The position numbers and the translations under genes are program-made. The notes below the pieces were generated by a model, which worked only from the letters and a program-made list of their open reading frames with translations, was not told where the DNA came from and did not search any database. Below are positions 29,536-38,683 of a stretch of DNA of 64,000 nucleotides, piece after piece. Every line of letters starts with the position of its first letter. Within the stretch, counting starts at the first letter, position 1. The stretch is taken from positions 124,001 to 188,000 of the forward strand of contig NZ_PIPT01000002.1 of assembly GCF_003987395.1 (NCBI RefSeq), written 5' to 3'. This stretch comes from Pseudidiomarina aquimaris (lineage in GTDB: Bacteria > Pseudomonadota > Gammaproteobacteria > Enterobacterales > Alteromonadaceae).

Positions 29536-31291
29536 GTTCGGCCTCACTGGACATATCTAACTCAACATCGGTTGGGTCTTCTTCTTCAATGGTTTCGGCT
29601 AAGAATAAAACTTCGTCAGCCGTGGTGATTCCTTGTAAAGCATAATCGAGCGCCGATTGCGCCAGCGGGCGGAAATGAGGTGATTGTTTCGCGACGGTTG
29701 CAAACTCACGCATGTTGGCATCACGGAGCGCATTAATCATTGGCTCGTCAAGCTCCAATAATTCAAATACACCCACACGGCCACGATAGCCTGTTTCATT
29801 ACAATTACGACAGCCTCGTCCTTTGACAAATCCTGAGCCATCGGCAGGAATGTTTGCGCGCATCCGCCGCAACAGTGCTAAATCAGCGGCCTCGATGGTT
29901 GCCTTTTCCTTGCAATTTTCACACACACGACGAATCAGGCGCTGCGCCAGAACACCCTTCACTGCCGCCCCCACTAGATAGGGAGCTGCGCCCATATCGA
30001 TCAAACGCAACGCACTGGTAATAGAGTCATTCGTGTGTAATGTGGTCAGTACCAAGTGACCGGTAATTGCGCCTCGCAGGCCAATTTCAACGGTTTCACT
30101 ATCGCGCATCTCACCGACCATTATTATGTCGGGATCTTGTCGCAATGTGGTCCGCAGTACGCGCGAAAACGTGAGGCCAATTTTGCTATTCACTTGGACT
30201 TGAGAAATCCGTGGTAAGCGATATTCGACTGGGTCTTCAACGGTAATAATCTTCTTCTCGGAACGATTAAGTTCATTCAACACGCCGTAAAGGGTGGTCG
30301 TCTTACCGGAGCCGGTAGGGCCGGTAACGATAATCATCCCGTAAGGTTTATTAAACAAGACTCTTAGGCGCTGTAAAATGGGCTTAGGTAATCCGGTTTG
30401 CTCTAATTGCAGCAAGCCTGCGGATTGGTCAAGCAAGCGCATCACGCACGACTCACCATACTGCACCGGCATAGTTGATATCCGCACGTCAATGGCATGG
30501 TCGCGGACTTTAATGTGAAAACGCCCATCTTGGGGTAAGCGCTTTTCGGAGATATCCAAGCCAGCCATCAATTTTAGACGCAATACCAAAGCGCTTGCGA
30601 TATTGGTTTGTTGCAAGATGTTCTCTTGTAACGAGCCATCCACGCGCATACGGATCCGCAGCGCTTGATCGTCAGGTTCAAGGTGAATATCCGAGGCCCT
30701 TACCTGTACCGCATCAGCAAAGATGGATTGCAATAGCTTCGCTACGGTTGCGTCATCGCTATCGTCTTCCAGCGTCAGGCTAGATAGATCAACCGCTTCA
30801 TCTTGCTGGTATTCAGTTTGCAGTTGGCTGGCAAACTGAGCGATATCTTTGGTACGACGATAAAGGTTATCAAACGCATCCAATAGCTGTTGATCCGGAG
30901 CCACTGCTAATTTGACATCGCGCGGTTGCAAAAACTGGCTGATCGCATCTACCGCCGCAAGATCAGCGGGATCACTCATCGCTACCAGGGCTTCTTTTGC
31001 GTCGGCTTCAATGACTAAAGCTCGGTGGCGACGCGCTTGTACTTCCGGTACAAGGTTCGCAACATCGGCAGCGATCTTCCGCTCAGCTAAATCGATAAAA
31101 GGGATACTTAATTGCTTGGCTAAAAACTCAAGCAACTCATGCTCACTTAAGAAACCTAAATCAACGAGCGTAACACCCAGCTTGCGGCCATTTATTCGTT
31201 GTTCACTCAGCGCCTGCTGGAGCTGTTGTTCAGAAATAATATTTTCTTGTACGAGCAAGTCGCCAAGGCGCATTTTTAAACGTGGGCGCAT
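29528..31291 (-). CDS. mshE: MSHA pilus extension ATPase MshE
   Basis: GspE/PilB-family hexameric ATPase that drives pilus extension, 587 aa. Residues about 7-70 carry two tandem MshEN motifs (MRLGDLLVQENIISEQQL and RKLGVTLVDLGFLSEHEL), the c-di-GMP binding pattern established for Vibrio MshE. Walker A GPTGSGKTTT is at about 324-333, followed by the Asp/Walker B GEMRDSETVE and zinc-type cysteines CENC and CRNC. The start at 31291 has GGGAGG 10 nt upstream. The pilus is therefore likely c-di-GMP-responsive. Confidence 0.96.
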   Translation of the reverse strand: MRPRLKMRLGDLLVQENIISEQQLQQALSEQRINGRKLGVTLVDLGFLSEHELLEFLAKQLSIPFIDLAERKIAADVANLVPEVQARRHRALVIEADAKEALVAMSDPADLAAVDAISQFLQPRDVKLAVAPDQQLLDAFDNLYRRTKDIAQFASQLQTEYQQDEAVDLSSLTLEDDSDDATVAKLLQSIFADAVQVRASDIHLEPDDQALRIRMRVDGSLQENILQQTNIASALVLRLKLMAGLDISEKRLPQDGRFHIKVRDHAIDVRISTMPVQYGESCVMRLLDQSAGLLQLEQTGLPKPILQRLRVLFNKPYGMIIVTGPTGSGKTTTLYGVLNELNRSEKKIITVEDPVEYRLPRISQVQVNSKIGLTFSRVLRTTLRQDPDIIMVGEMRDSETVEIGLRGAITGHLVLTTLHTNDSITSALRLIDMGAAPYLVGAAVKGVLAQRLIRRVCENCKEKATIEAADLALLRRMRANIPADGSGFVKGRGCRNCNETGYRGRVGVFELLELDEPMINALRDANMREFATVAKQSPHFRPLAQSALDYALQGITTADEVLFLAETIEEEDPTDVELDMSSEAEHG

Positions 31292-31294
31292 AAA

Positions 31295-32347
31295 CTAACG
31301 ACCTCCCAATGCTTGTAAGCGCTGGTTAGCATAGGCTCGTCCATCGCTATTTAGACTTGTGGCTTGCAGCGCTTGGCGATAAGCAGTGATCGCGCGTTGC
31401 GGTTGTTGGGCATCCTCATGAGCAACCGCCGCAGCCAGCCACCAATGCCCCTGCTGAGTTAATTCTGCGAGCCACTGATAATCGTCTGCTGCGCTATCAA
31501 ATTGCCGACTTTGATTCGCCGCACTCGCGCGCAACTGCACTAATTTCTCAGCCTCTGCCGAGCCTAACGGTAAATCTCTGTAAGCCATGAGCAATTCATC
31601 ATAGGCGCCAGCATTAAATAAAATCCGGCCGTACAACAACAACCAGCGTGGCTGTTGCGGCTGTCGTTCTAACCCCTCTGCGAGTATCGCCAACGCTGTG
31701 TTTTGCTGATTTCGGCCGTACCAGTAGGCGGCAAGCTCACTGCGTGCAGCAATATGATCAGGAGCTAAAACAATGACTTGCTCCAATAGCTCTTGCGCAC
31801 GCTGACGCTCACCACTTTTTAACGCTTCCTGTGCCTTTTGGAACTTCGCTAATGCGAGTTCTTCAGCTGTCAGAGCTACTGGCTCAACTTCCATACTGCC
31901 CTGGCTTTCTGGCTCGGGCTCAAGAACTTCAGCTTCGCTTTGTTGTGGCGTAACGCTCGCTTCACTAACTGCAGACTCTGAAGGCGTTGCCGCCACTTCT
32001 GCGGGTACTACAGGCGCAGTTTCTTGTTGCTGTGGCTGGTTGTCGACTTGCGCTAATTGCGCTTCAGGTTCAACAGGCTCATTAACTTTCGTTTCGGTGA
32101 CTGGTTCAGTCACCGCGCGAGTGTTAGGTGCATCAACAGTTTCGACTGCAGAAGCTGCTTGTTCTTGCGAGCTCTGCGGCCAAAATAACCAGCCTATGAT
32201 CACTACTAAGACCAAAAACAGTAGCCCCGCCAACCAAAGCAACCAAGGCTTTTGTTGCGGCATCGCCGCAGCTGGAGCCGCCGATTTCTGTTGAGTTTGC
32301 TGCTGGCGTTGGTCAAGGTCGCGTAACATGCGATTAATTACACTCAC
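31295..32347 (-). CDS. mshN: MSHA biogenesis protein MshN
   Basis: Bitopic inner-membrane protein with a TPR-rich periplasmic part. The start is the GTG at 32347 (read MSVINRMLRDLDQR), which overlaps the mshM stop as GTGA; the open frame extends upstream, but only this start gives the conserved N-terminus. It has 350 aa: a basic/glutamine-rich cytosolic tail, a transmembrane helix (about 34-54, WLLWLAGLLFLVLVVIIGWL), an E/P/Q/V-rich linker and TPR repeats (about 165-345). Confidence 0.88.
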   Translation of the reverse strand: MSVINRMLRDLDQRQQQTQQKSAAPAAAMPQQKPWLLWLAGLLFLVLVVIIGWLFWPQSSQEQAASAVETVDAPNTRAVTEPVTETKVNEPVEPEAQLAQVDNQPQQQETAPVVPAEVAATPSESAVSEASVTPQQSEAEVLEPEPESQGSMEVEPVALTAEELALAKFQKAQEALKSGERQRAQELLEQVIVLAPDHIAARSELAAYWYGRNQQNTALAILAEGLERQPQQPRWLLLYGRILFNAGAYDELLMAYRDLPLGSAEAEKLVQLRASAANQSRQFDSAADDYQWLAELTQQGHWWLAAAVAHEDAQQPQRAITAYRQALQATSLNSDGRAYANQRLQALGGR

Positions 32348-33258
32348 GGCATATACTCCTGTAACCAACCGCTTTGCCAACTCCATAACAAAGCAACGGA
32401 AACAATACCAAGAGCCGCCAACACCCAAACATAGCTTCGACGTGGCAACTGTACGTCTTCAGTATCAGCAACAGCGAAGCGCACATGCTTTGGTTGGACT
32501 TGGTAAACGCCTTCACCGTAACAAAGCAATAAGCACTTGTGGGTTAGAACATTGGCCAATCGTGGGATACCACGACTGGCCTGAAACAGCATTTTTACCA
32601 CTCTCGCCGAGAAAATGGGCGCCCCTTGGTACCCAGCAACATACAAGCGATGTGACAAATAATGTGCGAGTTCAGTTAAGGTCATAGCCTGTAAGCGATA
32701 ACTAAACGTGATACGTTGCCTTAATTGGCGATGCTCTCGCGTCGCAAGTCGCTCATCAAGCTCGGGCTGCCCAAACAACACAATATGAAGGAGCTTGCGT
32801 GACTCCGTTTCTAAATTTGAAATCAGTCGTAATGCCTCAAGCGTTTCGCTCGGCAGTGCTTGCGCCTCATCCACAACGATGACGGCTACCTTACCTTCTC
32901 GGCTAATTGCCACCAGCCGCTCTTGAATCGCCTGCGTAAGGATCTGCTCACTGGTAATATCACTGGTTTCAATTTGCAACTCGCGCGCGATGTGCCCCCG
33001 CATCTCGCTTGGCGTCAGATACGGATTCGGAATATAAGCCGTGACATAAACCGGTGGCAGCTCATTCAATAACTTGCGGCACAAAAGGGTTTTTCCGGTG
33101 CCAACTTCGCCGACTACTTTTATAAATCCTTCACCGGCATCGAGTGCGGTAACGAGCACCTCAAAGGCATTACGATGACTTTCCAAATCGCAGTAAAAAC
33201 TGGTATTTGGAGTCAGCGTAAATGGCAGTTCGGTGAGCCCGTAATGACTTTGATACAT
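32344..33258 (-). CDS. mshM: MSHA biogenesis AAA ATPase MshM
   Basis: ExeA/GspA-like AAA ATPase of 304 aa. Visible motifs are Walker A VGEVGTGKT near residue 50, Walker B AVIVVDEAQALP and the sensor segment LHIVLFGQPELDERL. A hydrophobic C-terminal helix (VLAALGIVSVALLWSWQSGW) anchors it in the membrane. ExeA homologues help the secretin pass through peptidoglycan, so an MshL-assembly role is inferred. It precedes mshN with a 4-bp overlap. Confidence 0.92.
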   Translation of the reverse strand: MYQSHYGLTELPFTLTPNTSFYCDLESHRNAFEVLVTALDAGEGFIKVVGEVGTGKTLLCRKLLNELPPVYVTAYIPNPYLTPSEMRGHIARELQIETSDITSEQILTQAIQERLVAISREGKVAVIVVDEAQALPSETLEALRLISNLETESRKLLHIVLFGQPELDERLATREHRQLRQRITFSYRLQAMTLTELAHYLSHRLYVAGYQGAPIFSARVVKMLFQASRGIPRLANVLTHKCLLLCYGEGVYQVQPKHVRFAVADTEDVQLPRRSYVWVLAALGIVSVALLWSWQSGWLQEYMP

Positions 33259-33265
33259 AACCAGA

Positions 33266-34918
33266 TTATTCTTTATACCAGCCGTTAAGTAATTCGCTTG
33301 AGCGTTGCAGTTCTTGCTGCCAAGTATTCACACCCACCACAACAGGACGAATCAAAATCACCAGCTCTTTCTTTTGCTCCGAGCGGCGTTTATTTTTGAA
33401 AAGGTTGCCAACTACAGGAATATCGCCCAGTAACGGCGCTTTTGATTCAGTATCGTTGTAGCTGGTCTGCATGAGTCCGCCTAGGACAACGATTTCACCG
33501 TTGCGCGCACGCACGATGGTATCGCTCTCACGAATGTTGCTCTGTGCCAACGGCAACACAAACGACTCTTGATTGAGAGTGATGGTTTTGTTTTGCTCGG
33601 TGGTTTCAACAACGGATGGATGAACATGGAGAATCACTTCACCGTCATCACTAATTTGCGGTGTGATATCCAAACTTATACCAGAGAAAAACGGAGTTAA
33701 TTCAATATTCGGTGTCGACGTAGTCGCCGTGCCTGTTACCGTAGTGGTTGAAACATCCGTGACGAAATATTCATCTTCGCCAATTTTAATCACCGCCTTT
33801 TGGTTATTCGCAGCACTCACACGTGGATTCGAGAGCACCTGAACGTTGCCTTGATTCTGCAACAAATTGAGGACGCCGCTGAAATCTCCGACATCAAGTG
33901 ATACGCCGAAAACACCATTGCTGTTATCGACCGAACCGCCACTGAAACCGATACTTCCGTTCGCATTTCCAAGCTGGAACAAATCGCTCCAATTAATACC
34001 TTGTTGATAGTTGTCGTTTAGGGCGACTTCAACGATACGCGCCTCTAAAATGACTTGACGTTGTAGCCGCTCTTGCGCGGAACTGAGAAAGTCGCGTGCT
34101 GCGCGCAGTTCATCAGGAAAGGCGGTAATCGTCACAAGACCTGCTTGCGGCGAGACGACTACGCGACGCCCCTCACCCTCGCCCACAACGCCTTCAAGGA
34201 TCTCTTTCAAATCACCCCACAGATCGGTACGGGATTGTGTTGAAATTGAGGAGCCATTGGTTTGCATCCCATTGTTCAAACCATTCAAGCCACTTTGTCC
34301 CAAGGCGCCTTGTCCAGGGATACCTGCTTGATTGCCCAATAAGGCATTATTAAAGTTGCTAGCCCCGCCATTGTAGAGGTTATTCTGTTGGTCACTCTCT
34401 TTGACCCCGCCTGAACTAACACTCGTTTGGGATAGTCCCATGCGCTGTAATGCCAAATAATCAAGCGCGATCGTCTCAGTCCGCAAGCCAGCGGGAAACA
34501 CCCGAATGATTTTACGTTCTTTCTGGATATCGTACCCGTAGATATCACTAATCACTTCAAGGGTTTCAGCTAATGTGACGTCTTTAAGACTTACCGTAAT
34601 TTGCCCTTCCACTTGTGGATGAACAACGATGTTATACGGGCTATCTGCCGCTAAGCCAGCGAAGAATTCACGCGCTTGGATGCCATTTGCGTTTAATGAA
34701 AAGCGCGGCTCAGCCAACAAGGTTTCACTCAGCGCTTGTTGATCCGCCAAATCTGGCCGCAAACTCGCACGCACCGACTCGGGAAGTGGTGGCCGCTCTG
34801 CCTCTTGTTGTTCCTGCACTGCAAGCGCCTGTTGCATTTCTGTCGGCATGCGTTCAGGTTGATGCGCACAGCCCATCAACACCATCACACCTAGCCCAAT
34901 TAGTCCGCTACGCATCAT
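33266..34918 (-). CDS. mshL: MSHA outer-membrane secretin MshL
   Basis: Secretin of 550 aa with a lipoprotein signal (GLGVMVLMGC|AHQ). An N-terminal STN/N0 domain (VHPQVEGQITVSLKDVTLAE) is followed by a Gly/Asn/Ser-rich insert (about residues 180-225) and the C-terminal secretin domain (VLGGLMQTSYNDTESKAPLL, GDIPVVGNLFK). The ATG at 34918 overlaps the mshK stop by 4 bp. The lipoprotein form suggests self-piloting to the outer membrane. Confidence 0.94.
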   Translation of the reverse strand: MMRSGLIGLGVMVLMGCAHQPERMPTEMQQALAVQEQQEAERPPLPESVRASLRPDLADQQALSETLLAEPRFSLNANGIQAREFFAGLAADSPYNIVVHPQVEGQITVSLKDVTLAETLEVISDIYGYDIQKERKIIRVFPAGLRTETIALDYLALQRMGLSQTSVSSGGVKESDQQNNLYNGGASNFNNALLGNQAGIPGQGALGQSGLNGLNNGMQTNGSSISTQSRTDLWGDLKEILEGVVGEGEGRRVVVSPQAGLVTITAFPDELRAARDFLSSAQERLQRQVILEARIVEVALNDNYQQGINWSDLFQLGNANGSIGFSGGSVDNSNGVFGVSLDVGDFSGVLNLLQNQGNVQVLSNPRVSAANNQKAVIKIGEDEYFVTDVSTTTVTGTATTSTPNIELTPFFSGISLDITPQISDDGEVILHVHPSVVETTEQNKTITLNQESFVLPLAQSNIRESDTIVRARNGEIVVLGGLMQTSYNDTESKAPLLGDIPVVGNLFKNKRRSEQKKELVILIRPVVVGVNTWQQELQRSSELLNGWYKE

Positions 34919-35268
34919 TCTTTGCTTCCCCCTGAGCTCTCGTTCGTGTTCTCAATGAACGAGCTCTGATTAAATATCGCAAGTGTTAGCTCATTATTCT
35001 TCTGTCGGTGCTTTAAAGTGACCGTTGCCATTGTTATGTCTGTTATCTCATAAGGTTCAATGCGATCACCTAAGCGATAGTTGGCGCCGTTGATCGTCGC
35101 AATACGCCCCGTGCCATCGGTACGAATGGCTACCAAACGTAGATTTTGTTGTTCTACAGCAGTTTGCTCCGGCGCTTGGTATTGCGGCGGTGCAGTCGGG
35201 TCATTCAGTTGCTGTTGTGCAGATGCACTGCAAGATAACAGCAATAGAGCCAAGCTAGCTCGCCACAT
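34915..35268 (-). CDS. mshK: MSHA biogenesis protein MshK
   Basis: Small PilP/GspC-like periplasmic protein of 117 aa with a signal peptide (MWRASLALLLLSCSASA) and one short beta domain (LVAIRTDGTGRIATINGANY, LGDRIEPYEI). The LNDPTAPP motif after the signal is typical of MshK/PilP-type proteins. It overlaps mshJ by 14 bp upstream and mshL by 4 bp downstream. Confidence 0.87.
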   Translation of the reverse strand: MWRASLALLLLSCSASAQQQLNDPTAPPQYQAPEQTAVEQQNLRLVAIRTDGTGRIATINGANYRLGDRIEPYEITDITMATVTLKHRQKNNELTLAIFNQSSFIENTNESSGGSKE

Positions 35269-35899
35269 AATCTCGCTCCAAGCTGAGTGTATAAATTTCC
35301 AAAGTGACCTCGGCTTGCGGATAGTTCACTACGCCGTAATCCATTTTTTGCCAATAAAATGACCAAGGTAACTGTTCGAGACGACGAAAATAGTCAAAAA
35401 TTTGCTGATACGACCCTCGCACTACAAGTTGCAACCGATGTTTGTAGATCGCACCTTGCTGTGACTCATTGTCACCGTAAATCCGCTCCGCTGGTTTCGC
35501 TTGCGCTGATACCACCGTTAGTTGGCTTGCACTCACAAGTAATGCCTGTAATAAGCGACGATTATCGGCGGCACTCACATAATTGGTTTCATTCTGCAGG
35601 CGCTGATTAATCGCTTCTAACTGCTGTTCAAAATTCTCCAAGCGGCGCTTTAACGGGGCTTTGGGATCACCGGACAAGCGAATCTCAACCGCCTGAATTT
35701 GTTGTTCTAACAGGTTGAGTTGGTTCTCTTGCTGTTGCAGTTGCGTCGCATCGCTTTGATAGCTCTGCCACGCTGGCAGGAGTAAGACATAAAGGCCTAG
35801 GTAAGCGACAAATATAAGTGTCAGAACGAACCAGAACTTACGCCGTGACAAGCTCAGCGCATTAAACTTCTCTTGGAGCTCAAGCCATTGTTGCTTCAT
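35255..35899 (-). CDS. mshJ: MSHA biogenesis protein MshJ
   Basis: PilO-like bitopic membrane protein of 214 aa: a short cytosolic tail, a transmembrane helix (about 22-42, FWFVLTLIFVAYLGLYVLLL), a coiled coil (about 48-100) and a ferredoxin-like periplasmic domain (HRLQLVVRGSYQQIFDYFRR). It sits between the PilN-like and MshK genes with overlaps on both sides, so the alignment subcomplex is co-translated. Confidence 0.88.
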   Translation of the reverse strand: MKQQWLELQEKFNALSLSRRKFWFVLTLIFVAYLGLYVLLLPAWQSYQSDATQLQQQENQLNLLEQQIQAVEIRLSGDPKAPLKRRLENFEQQLEAINQRLQNETNYVSAADNRRLLQALLVSASQLTVVSAQAKPAERIYGDNESQQGAIYKHRLQLVVRGSYQQIFDYFRRLEQLPWSFYWQKMDYGVVNYPQAEVTLEIYTLSLERDYVAS

Positions 35900-36516
35900 C
35901 GGCGCGCCTCCGGAGTGTTCTGATTACTACCAGCATTATTTAGATGCCCAACCACAAAGCGCAATCCTTGCTGCTCATCTTCGACCAGCTCGAAGACACC
36001 AAACGGTCGGTCTTGTAGCGATGGGTAACGGCTGAAGCTCGCCAACCAGTCTGGCAGCCCTTGTGGCTTTAAGGTCCGTCCTTCAATGCTTAAGGCGTTA
36101 TCGACGACCAAAATTCGCTGCAACCAAACCGAGTTTTGATCCGCGGCCGCAAGATCGGTAAGCAGCTGCGAGTAGCTCTGCTGGTTTCGTTGTGTGTGCG
36201 AGTACATCTGTTCGAGCAGCTTGTTGCGAAGTGCCAAGGTTTGCTCCACCTCACGTAACGCATCGTTAAGTTCAGGATCATTGAGTGCATTATCTAGCTG
36301 TGCTTGGCGTTGTTGTAATTGTGCCTGCGCTGCCGCCAGCTGTGCACGCACCTGTTCGCTTTCCCGCTGCTGTTGTGCGTTTATATAATTGATAACAACC
36401 CACATTAGTAGGAAGACGACGAGCAACACGGCACTTGTCTTCAGAAACCGAGTTAACGTCAACCATTCACGGCTAGGCTGTAATTCGTCGAGGTAGAGGT
36501 TTGCAATCCGTTTCAT
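35896..36516 (-). CDS. PilN-like MSHA biogenesis protein (MshI second part)
   Basis: A 206-aa PilN-type protein that would link the PilM-like cytosolic protein to MshJ. The N-terminus has the INLYLDEL-like sequence (IANLYLDELQPSRE) that PilN uses to dock on PilM, then a transmembrane helix (about 27-47), a glutamine-rich coiled coil and a small beta domain. In several genomes mshI is one bifunctional or two adjacent genes (mshI/mshI2); this is the second. It overlaps neighbours by 4 bp on both sides. Confidence 0.82.
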   Translation of the reverse strand: MKRIANLYLDELQPSREWLTLTRFLKTSAVLLVVFLLMWVVINYINAQQQRESEQVRAQLAAAQAQLQQRQAQLDNALNDPELNDALREVEQTLALRNKLLEQMYSHTQRNQQSYSQLLTDLAAADQNSVWLQRILVVDNALSIEGRTLKPQGLPDWLASFSRYPSLQDRPFGVFELVEDEQQGLRFVVGHLNNAGSNQNTPEARR

Positions 36517-37460
36517 GACGACACCTCTGGTTCATTACTGCTATCGGCCAATGCCAAAAGCGCTCCGCCGAGAACAGGAAAGTCACTATAATCACCTGCA
36601 GCTAATTCCTGTGCCCAGGTCGGATAAGACGCCCAGACCACATCTAAGCCAAGATCCTCGTGAACGGTGCTCAGCACTTCTTGATTTTTCTCTATTCCGA
36701 TTGCCAACCACACAACCGCCAGGGGGCGTTGTCGCAACTGTCGCTCGAAATAATCAGCTGATCGCTGAATTTCGATACTGAGAGGTTGCAACCCACCTAG
36801 CTTGATTTCATCAAGTGTCAGCTCACTGATTTTTTCTAATGAACGCACTGCACGGGTAACTTGCAGTTCCGCATTACTGTACACCTGCACTAACGCTGGT
36901 TGCTGATTTTGCTGATAAACCAATGCACCCGCTTCGGTATTTTCGGAATGGAGTTTCTCCAGTGCCTGTTCTTCGGCGTATATGCCTTGCACACGTTCAG
37001 TTAGTTCATGTGCCACTTTTAATAAGGGAGCTAACTGCGAGCGACTCGCGGCGATGGCATGGATTTTTTGCTGCCCTTGAACTTGCAAGGGAAGCTCATA
37101 GTAATCGGCAAGACAGTCGTCCGGCTCAAAACTAACCAGATCCGTCAGTTGATAACGCAAACTACTTGCGAGTTCAGCATCACTTAATTGTGGTTTATCC
37201 AAGGTTACGCTCTGGTAGAGCCCACTGCCGAGCACCAGCGCCAAACGCGGATCGTGTTTACCATAGCGAGAGTATTTATCGAGGAGTGCACGCATCGATG
37301 CCGCAGCATCGTCTTGTGTGACAACGTGTTCGTCGGAGACAATCAGTTGTGGCTGACTCGTGTCACGCACATCGACAACAACGAAATGCACCACGTTTCG
37401 GTGAATACCAAAAACGAGCAAGTAAGGGCTTTTGGAGCGCGCACGTAATAAATTCAACAA
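36513..37460 (-). CDS. mshI: PilM-like MSHA biogenesis protein MshI
   Basis: Actin-fold PilM-type cytosolic protein of 315 aa, first gene of the MSHA machinery operon. The start appears to be TTG at 37460 with AGGGA 7 nt upstream; a second TTG follows directly and no ATG is near. Recognisable segments are LALVLGSGLYQSVTLDKPQL and SLRYQLTDLVSFEPDD, as in PilM/CpsA proteins. The operon promoter should lie in 37461-37540; TTAAGA and TAATAA with 16-bp spacing on the minus strand is one weak candidate. Confidence 0.82.
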   Translation of the reverse strand: MLNLLRARSKSPYLLVFGIHRNVVHFVVVDVRDTSQPQLIVSDEHVVTQDDAAASMRALLDKYSRYGKHDPRLALVLGSGLYQSVTLDKPQLSDAELASSLRYQLTDLVSFEPDDCLADYYELPLQVQGQQKIHAIAASRSQLAPLLKVAHELTERVQGIYAEEQALEKLHSENTEAGALVYQQNQQPALVQVYSNAELQVTRAVRSLEKISELTLDEIKLGGLQPLSIEIQRSADYFERQLRQRPLAVVWLAIGIEKNQEVLSTVHEDLGLDVVWASYPTWAQELAAGDYSDFPVLGGALLALADSSNEPEVSS

Positions 37461-37540
37461 TTTTCGGTCCCTGCTACTTTATAATTTTTATTAGAGGCCG
37501 GACGAGGCTTCTTAACGCAAGTTTGACACTTTTTGCGTGA

Positions 37541-37576
37541 AAAACAAGCACTGCAAGAACTCACAGTGCTTTGTTT
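37541..37576 (-). terminator. Probable terminator of pyrC
   Basis: AAGCACTG (37546-37553) pairs with CAGTGCTT (37564-37571) around a 10-nt loop. On the minus strand the stem is followed by TGTTTTT, fitting termination just after the pyrC stop at 37589. Confidence 0.6.
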
Positions 37577-37588
37577 CGGGAATGTTAA

Positions 37589-38623
37589 TTAGCCCTCAAA
37601 CCGCCATTGTAACGCTTCATTCGCCCAATAAGGCACCATTGGCCCAATGGCAGTATCGACCGTGGCCGGCACCGTCCATTCACTCCGTACCAGCTTAATT
37701 TGCTCCTTGGCACGCTCATAACCGTAGAAATCGGCACCAAAGTGGCTAGCGAAGTCAGCTAATTTATCCAAAGCGTTCATACGCTCAAAAAACTCGGCAT
37801 AAAGCTCAATTGCGGCAGGCGCTGAATAGCAACCGGCACAACCACAAGCCGCCTCTTTCTTGGATTGACCATGCGGCGCTGAGTCAGTACCGAGGAAAAA
37901 CTTCGGGCTTCCGGATACGGCGGCTCGCTGCAAGGCTTCTTGATGCTCGCGTCGCTTGAGAATTGGTAAGCAGTAGTTATGTGGGCGGATGCCGCCAACT
38001 AATAGATCGTTACGGTTCATCAATAAGTGCTGCGGGGTAATTGTCGCGGCAACATTACTGCCTTGCTCGAGTACAAAATCGACTGCATCACCGGTGGTGA
38101 TATGCTCAAGCACCAACTTTAACTTCGGGTGACGCGCCAGCAGTGGCCGTAACTTAGTATCGATAAAAACTTTTTCGCGATCGAAAATATCAATTTCTGC
38201 GGCAGTGACTTCACCATGCACCAGCAACGGCACTTGCAGCTCTGCCATGGCCGCAAACACTTCATCAAGCGCTTCGATATCGGTTACCCCAGCGGCCGAG
38301 TTCGTTGTGGCGCCTGAAGGATACAGTTTAAAACCAATCACTTCAGCGTTTTCAGCCGCTGCGCGCACAGTATCGACACTGGTTTGTTGCGTTAAGTAAA
38401 GCGCCATCAATGGGCGGAAAGCGCTGTCTGCAGGACGTTGCGCTAAGATACGTTGGCGATAGTCTAGCGCTTGCTCCACGGTGGTTACTGGCGGGACTAG
38501 GTTAGGCATAATCACCGCCCGACCAAACACCTTAGCAGTTGCAGGCACTGTCGTCGCCAGCAACTCTTCATCACGTAGATGTAAATGCCAATCATCAGGG
38601 CGTGGAAGCGTAAGCTCTTGCAT
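37589..38623 (-). CDS. pyrC: Dihydroorotase PyrC
   Basis: Zinc amidohydrolase that cyclises carbamoyl aspartate in pyrimidine synthesis. The 344-aa class II enzyme (E. coli 348) has the metal histidines in DDWHLHLRD (His13, His15), the carbamylated-lysine segment [22 protein letters not shown] and the aspartate region [10 protein letters not shown]. The cysteine-rich [12 protein letters not shown] loop is typical of this group. It is a single gene with its own terminator. Confidence 0.97.
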   Translation of the reverse strand: MQELTLPRPDDWHLHLRDEELLATTVPATAKVFGRAVIMPNLVPPVTTVEQALDYRQRILAQRPADSAFRPLMALYLTQQTSVDTVRAAAENAEVIGFKLYPSGATTNSAAGVTDIEALDEVFAAMAELQVPLLVHGEVTAAEIDIFDREKVFIDTKLRPLLARHPKLKLVLEHITTGDAVDFVLEQGSNVAATITPQHLLMNRNDLLVGGIRPHNYCLPILKRREHQEALQRAAVSGSPKFFLGTDSAPHGQSKKEAACGCAGCYSAPAAIELYAEFFERMNALDKLADFASHFGADFYGYERAKEQIKLVRSEWTVPATVDTAIGPMVPYWANEALQWRFEG

Positions 38624-38683
38624 GGGTACCTCTTAGCAGCAATCAACAAAATGAATAGTAGCCGTTATTATAACGCAGCTGAC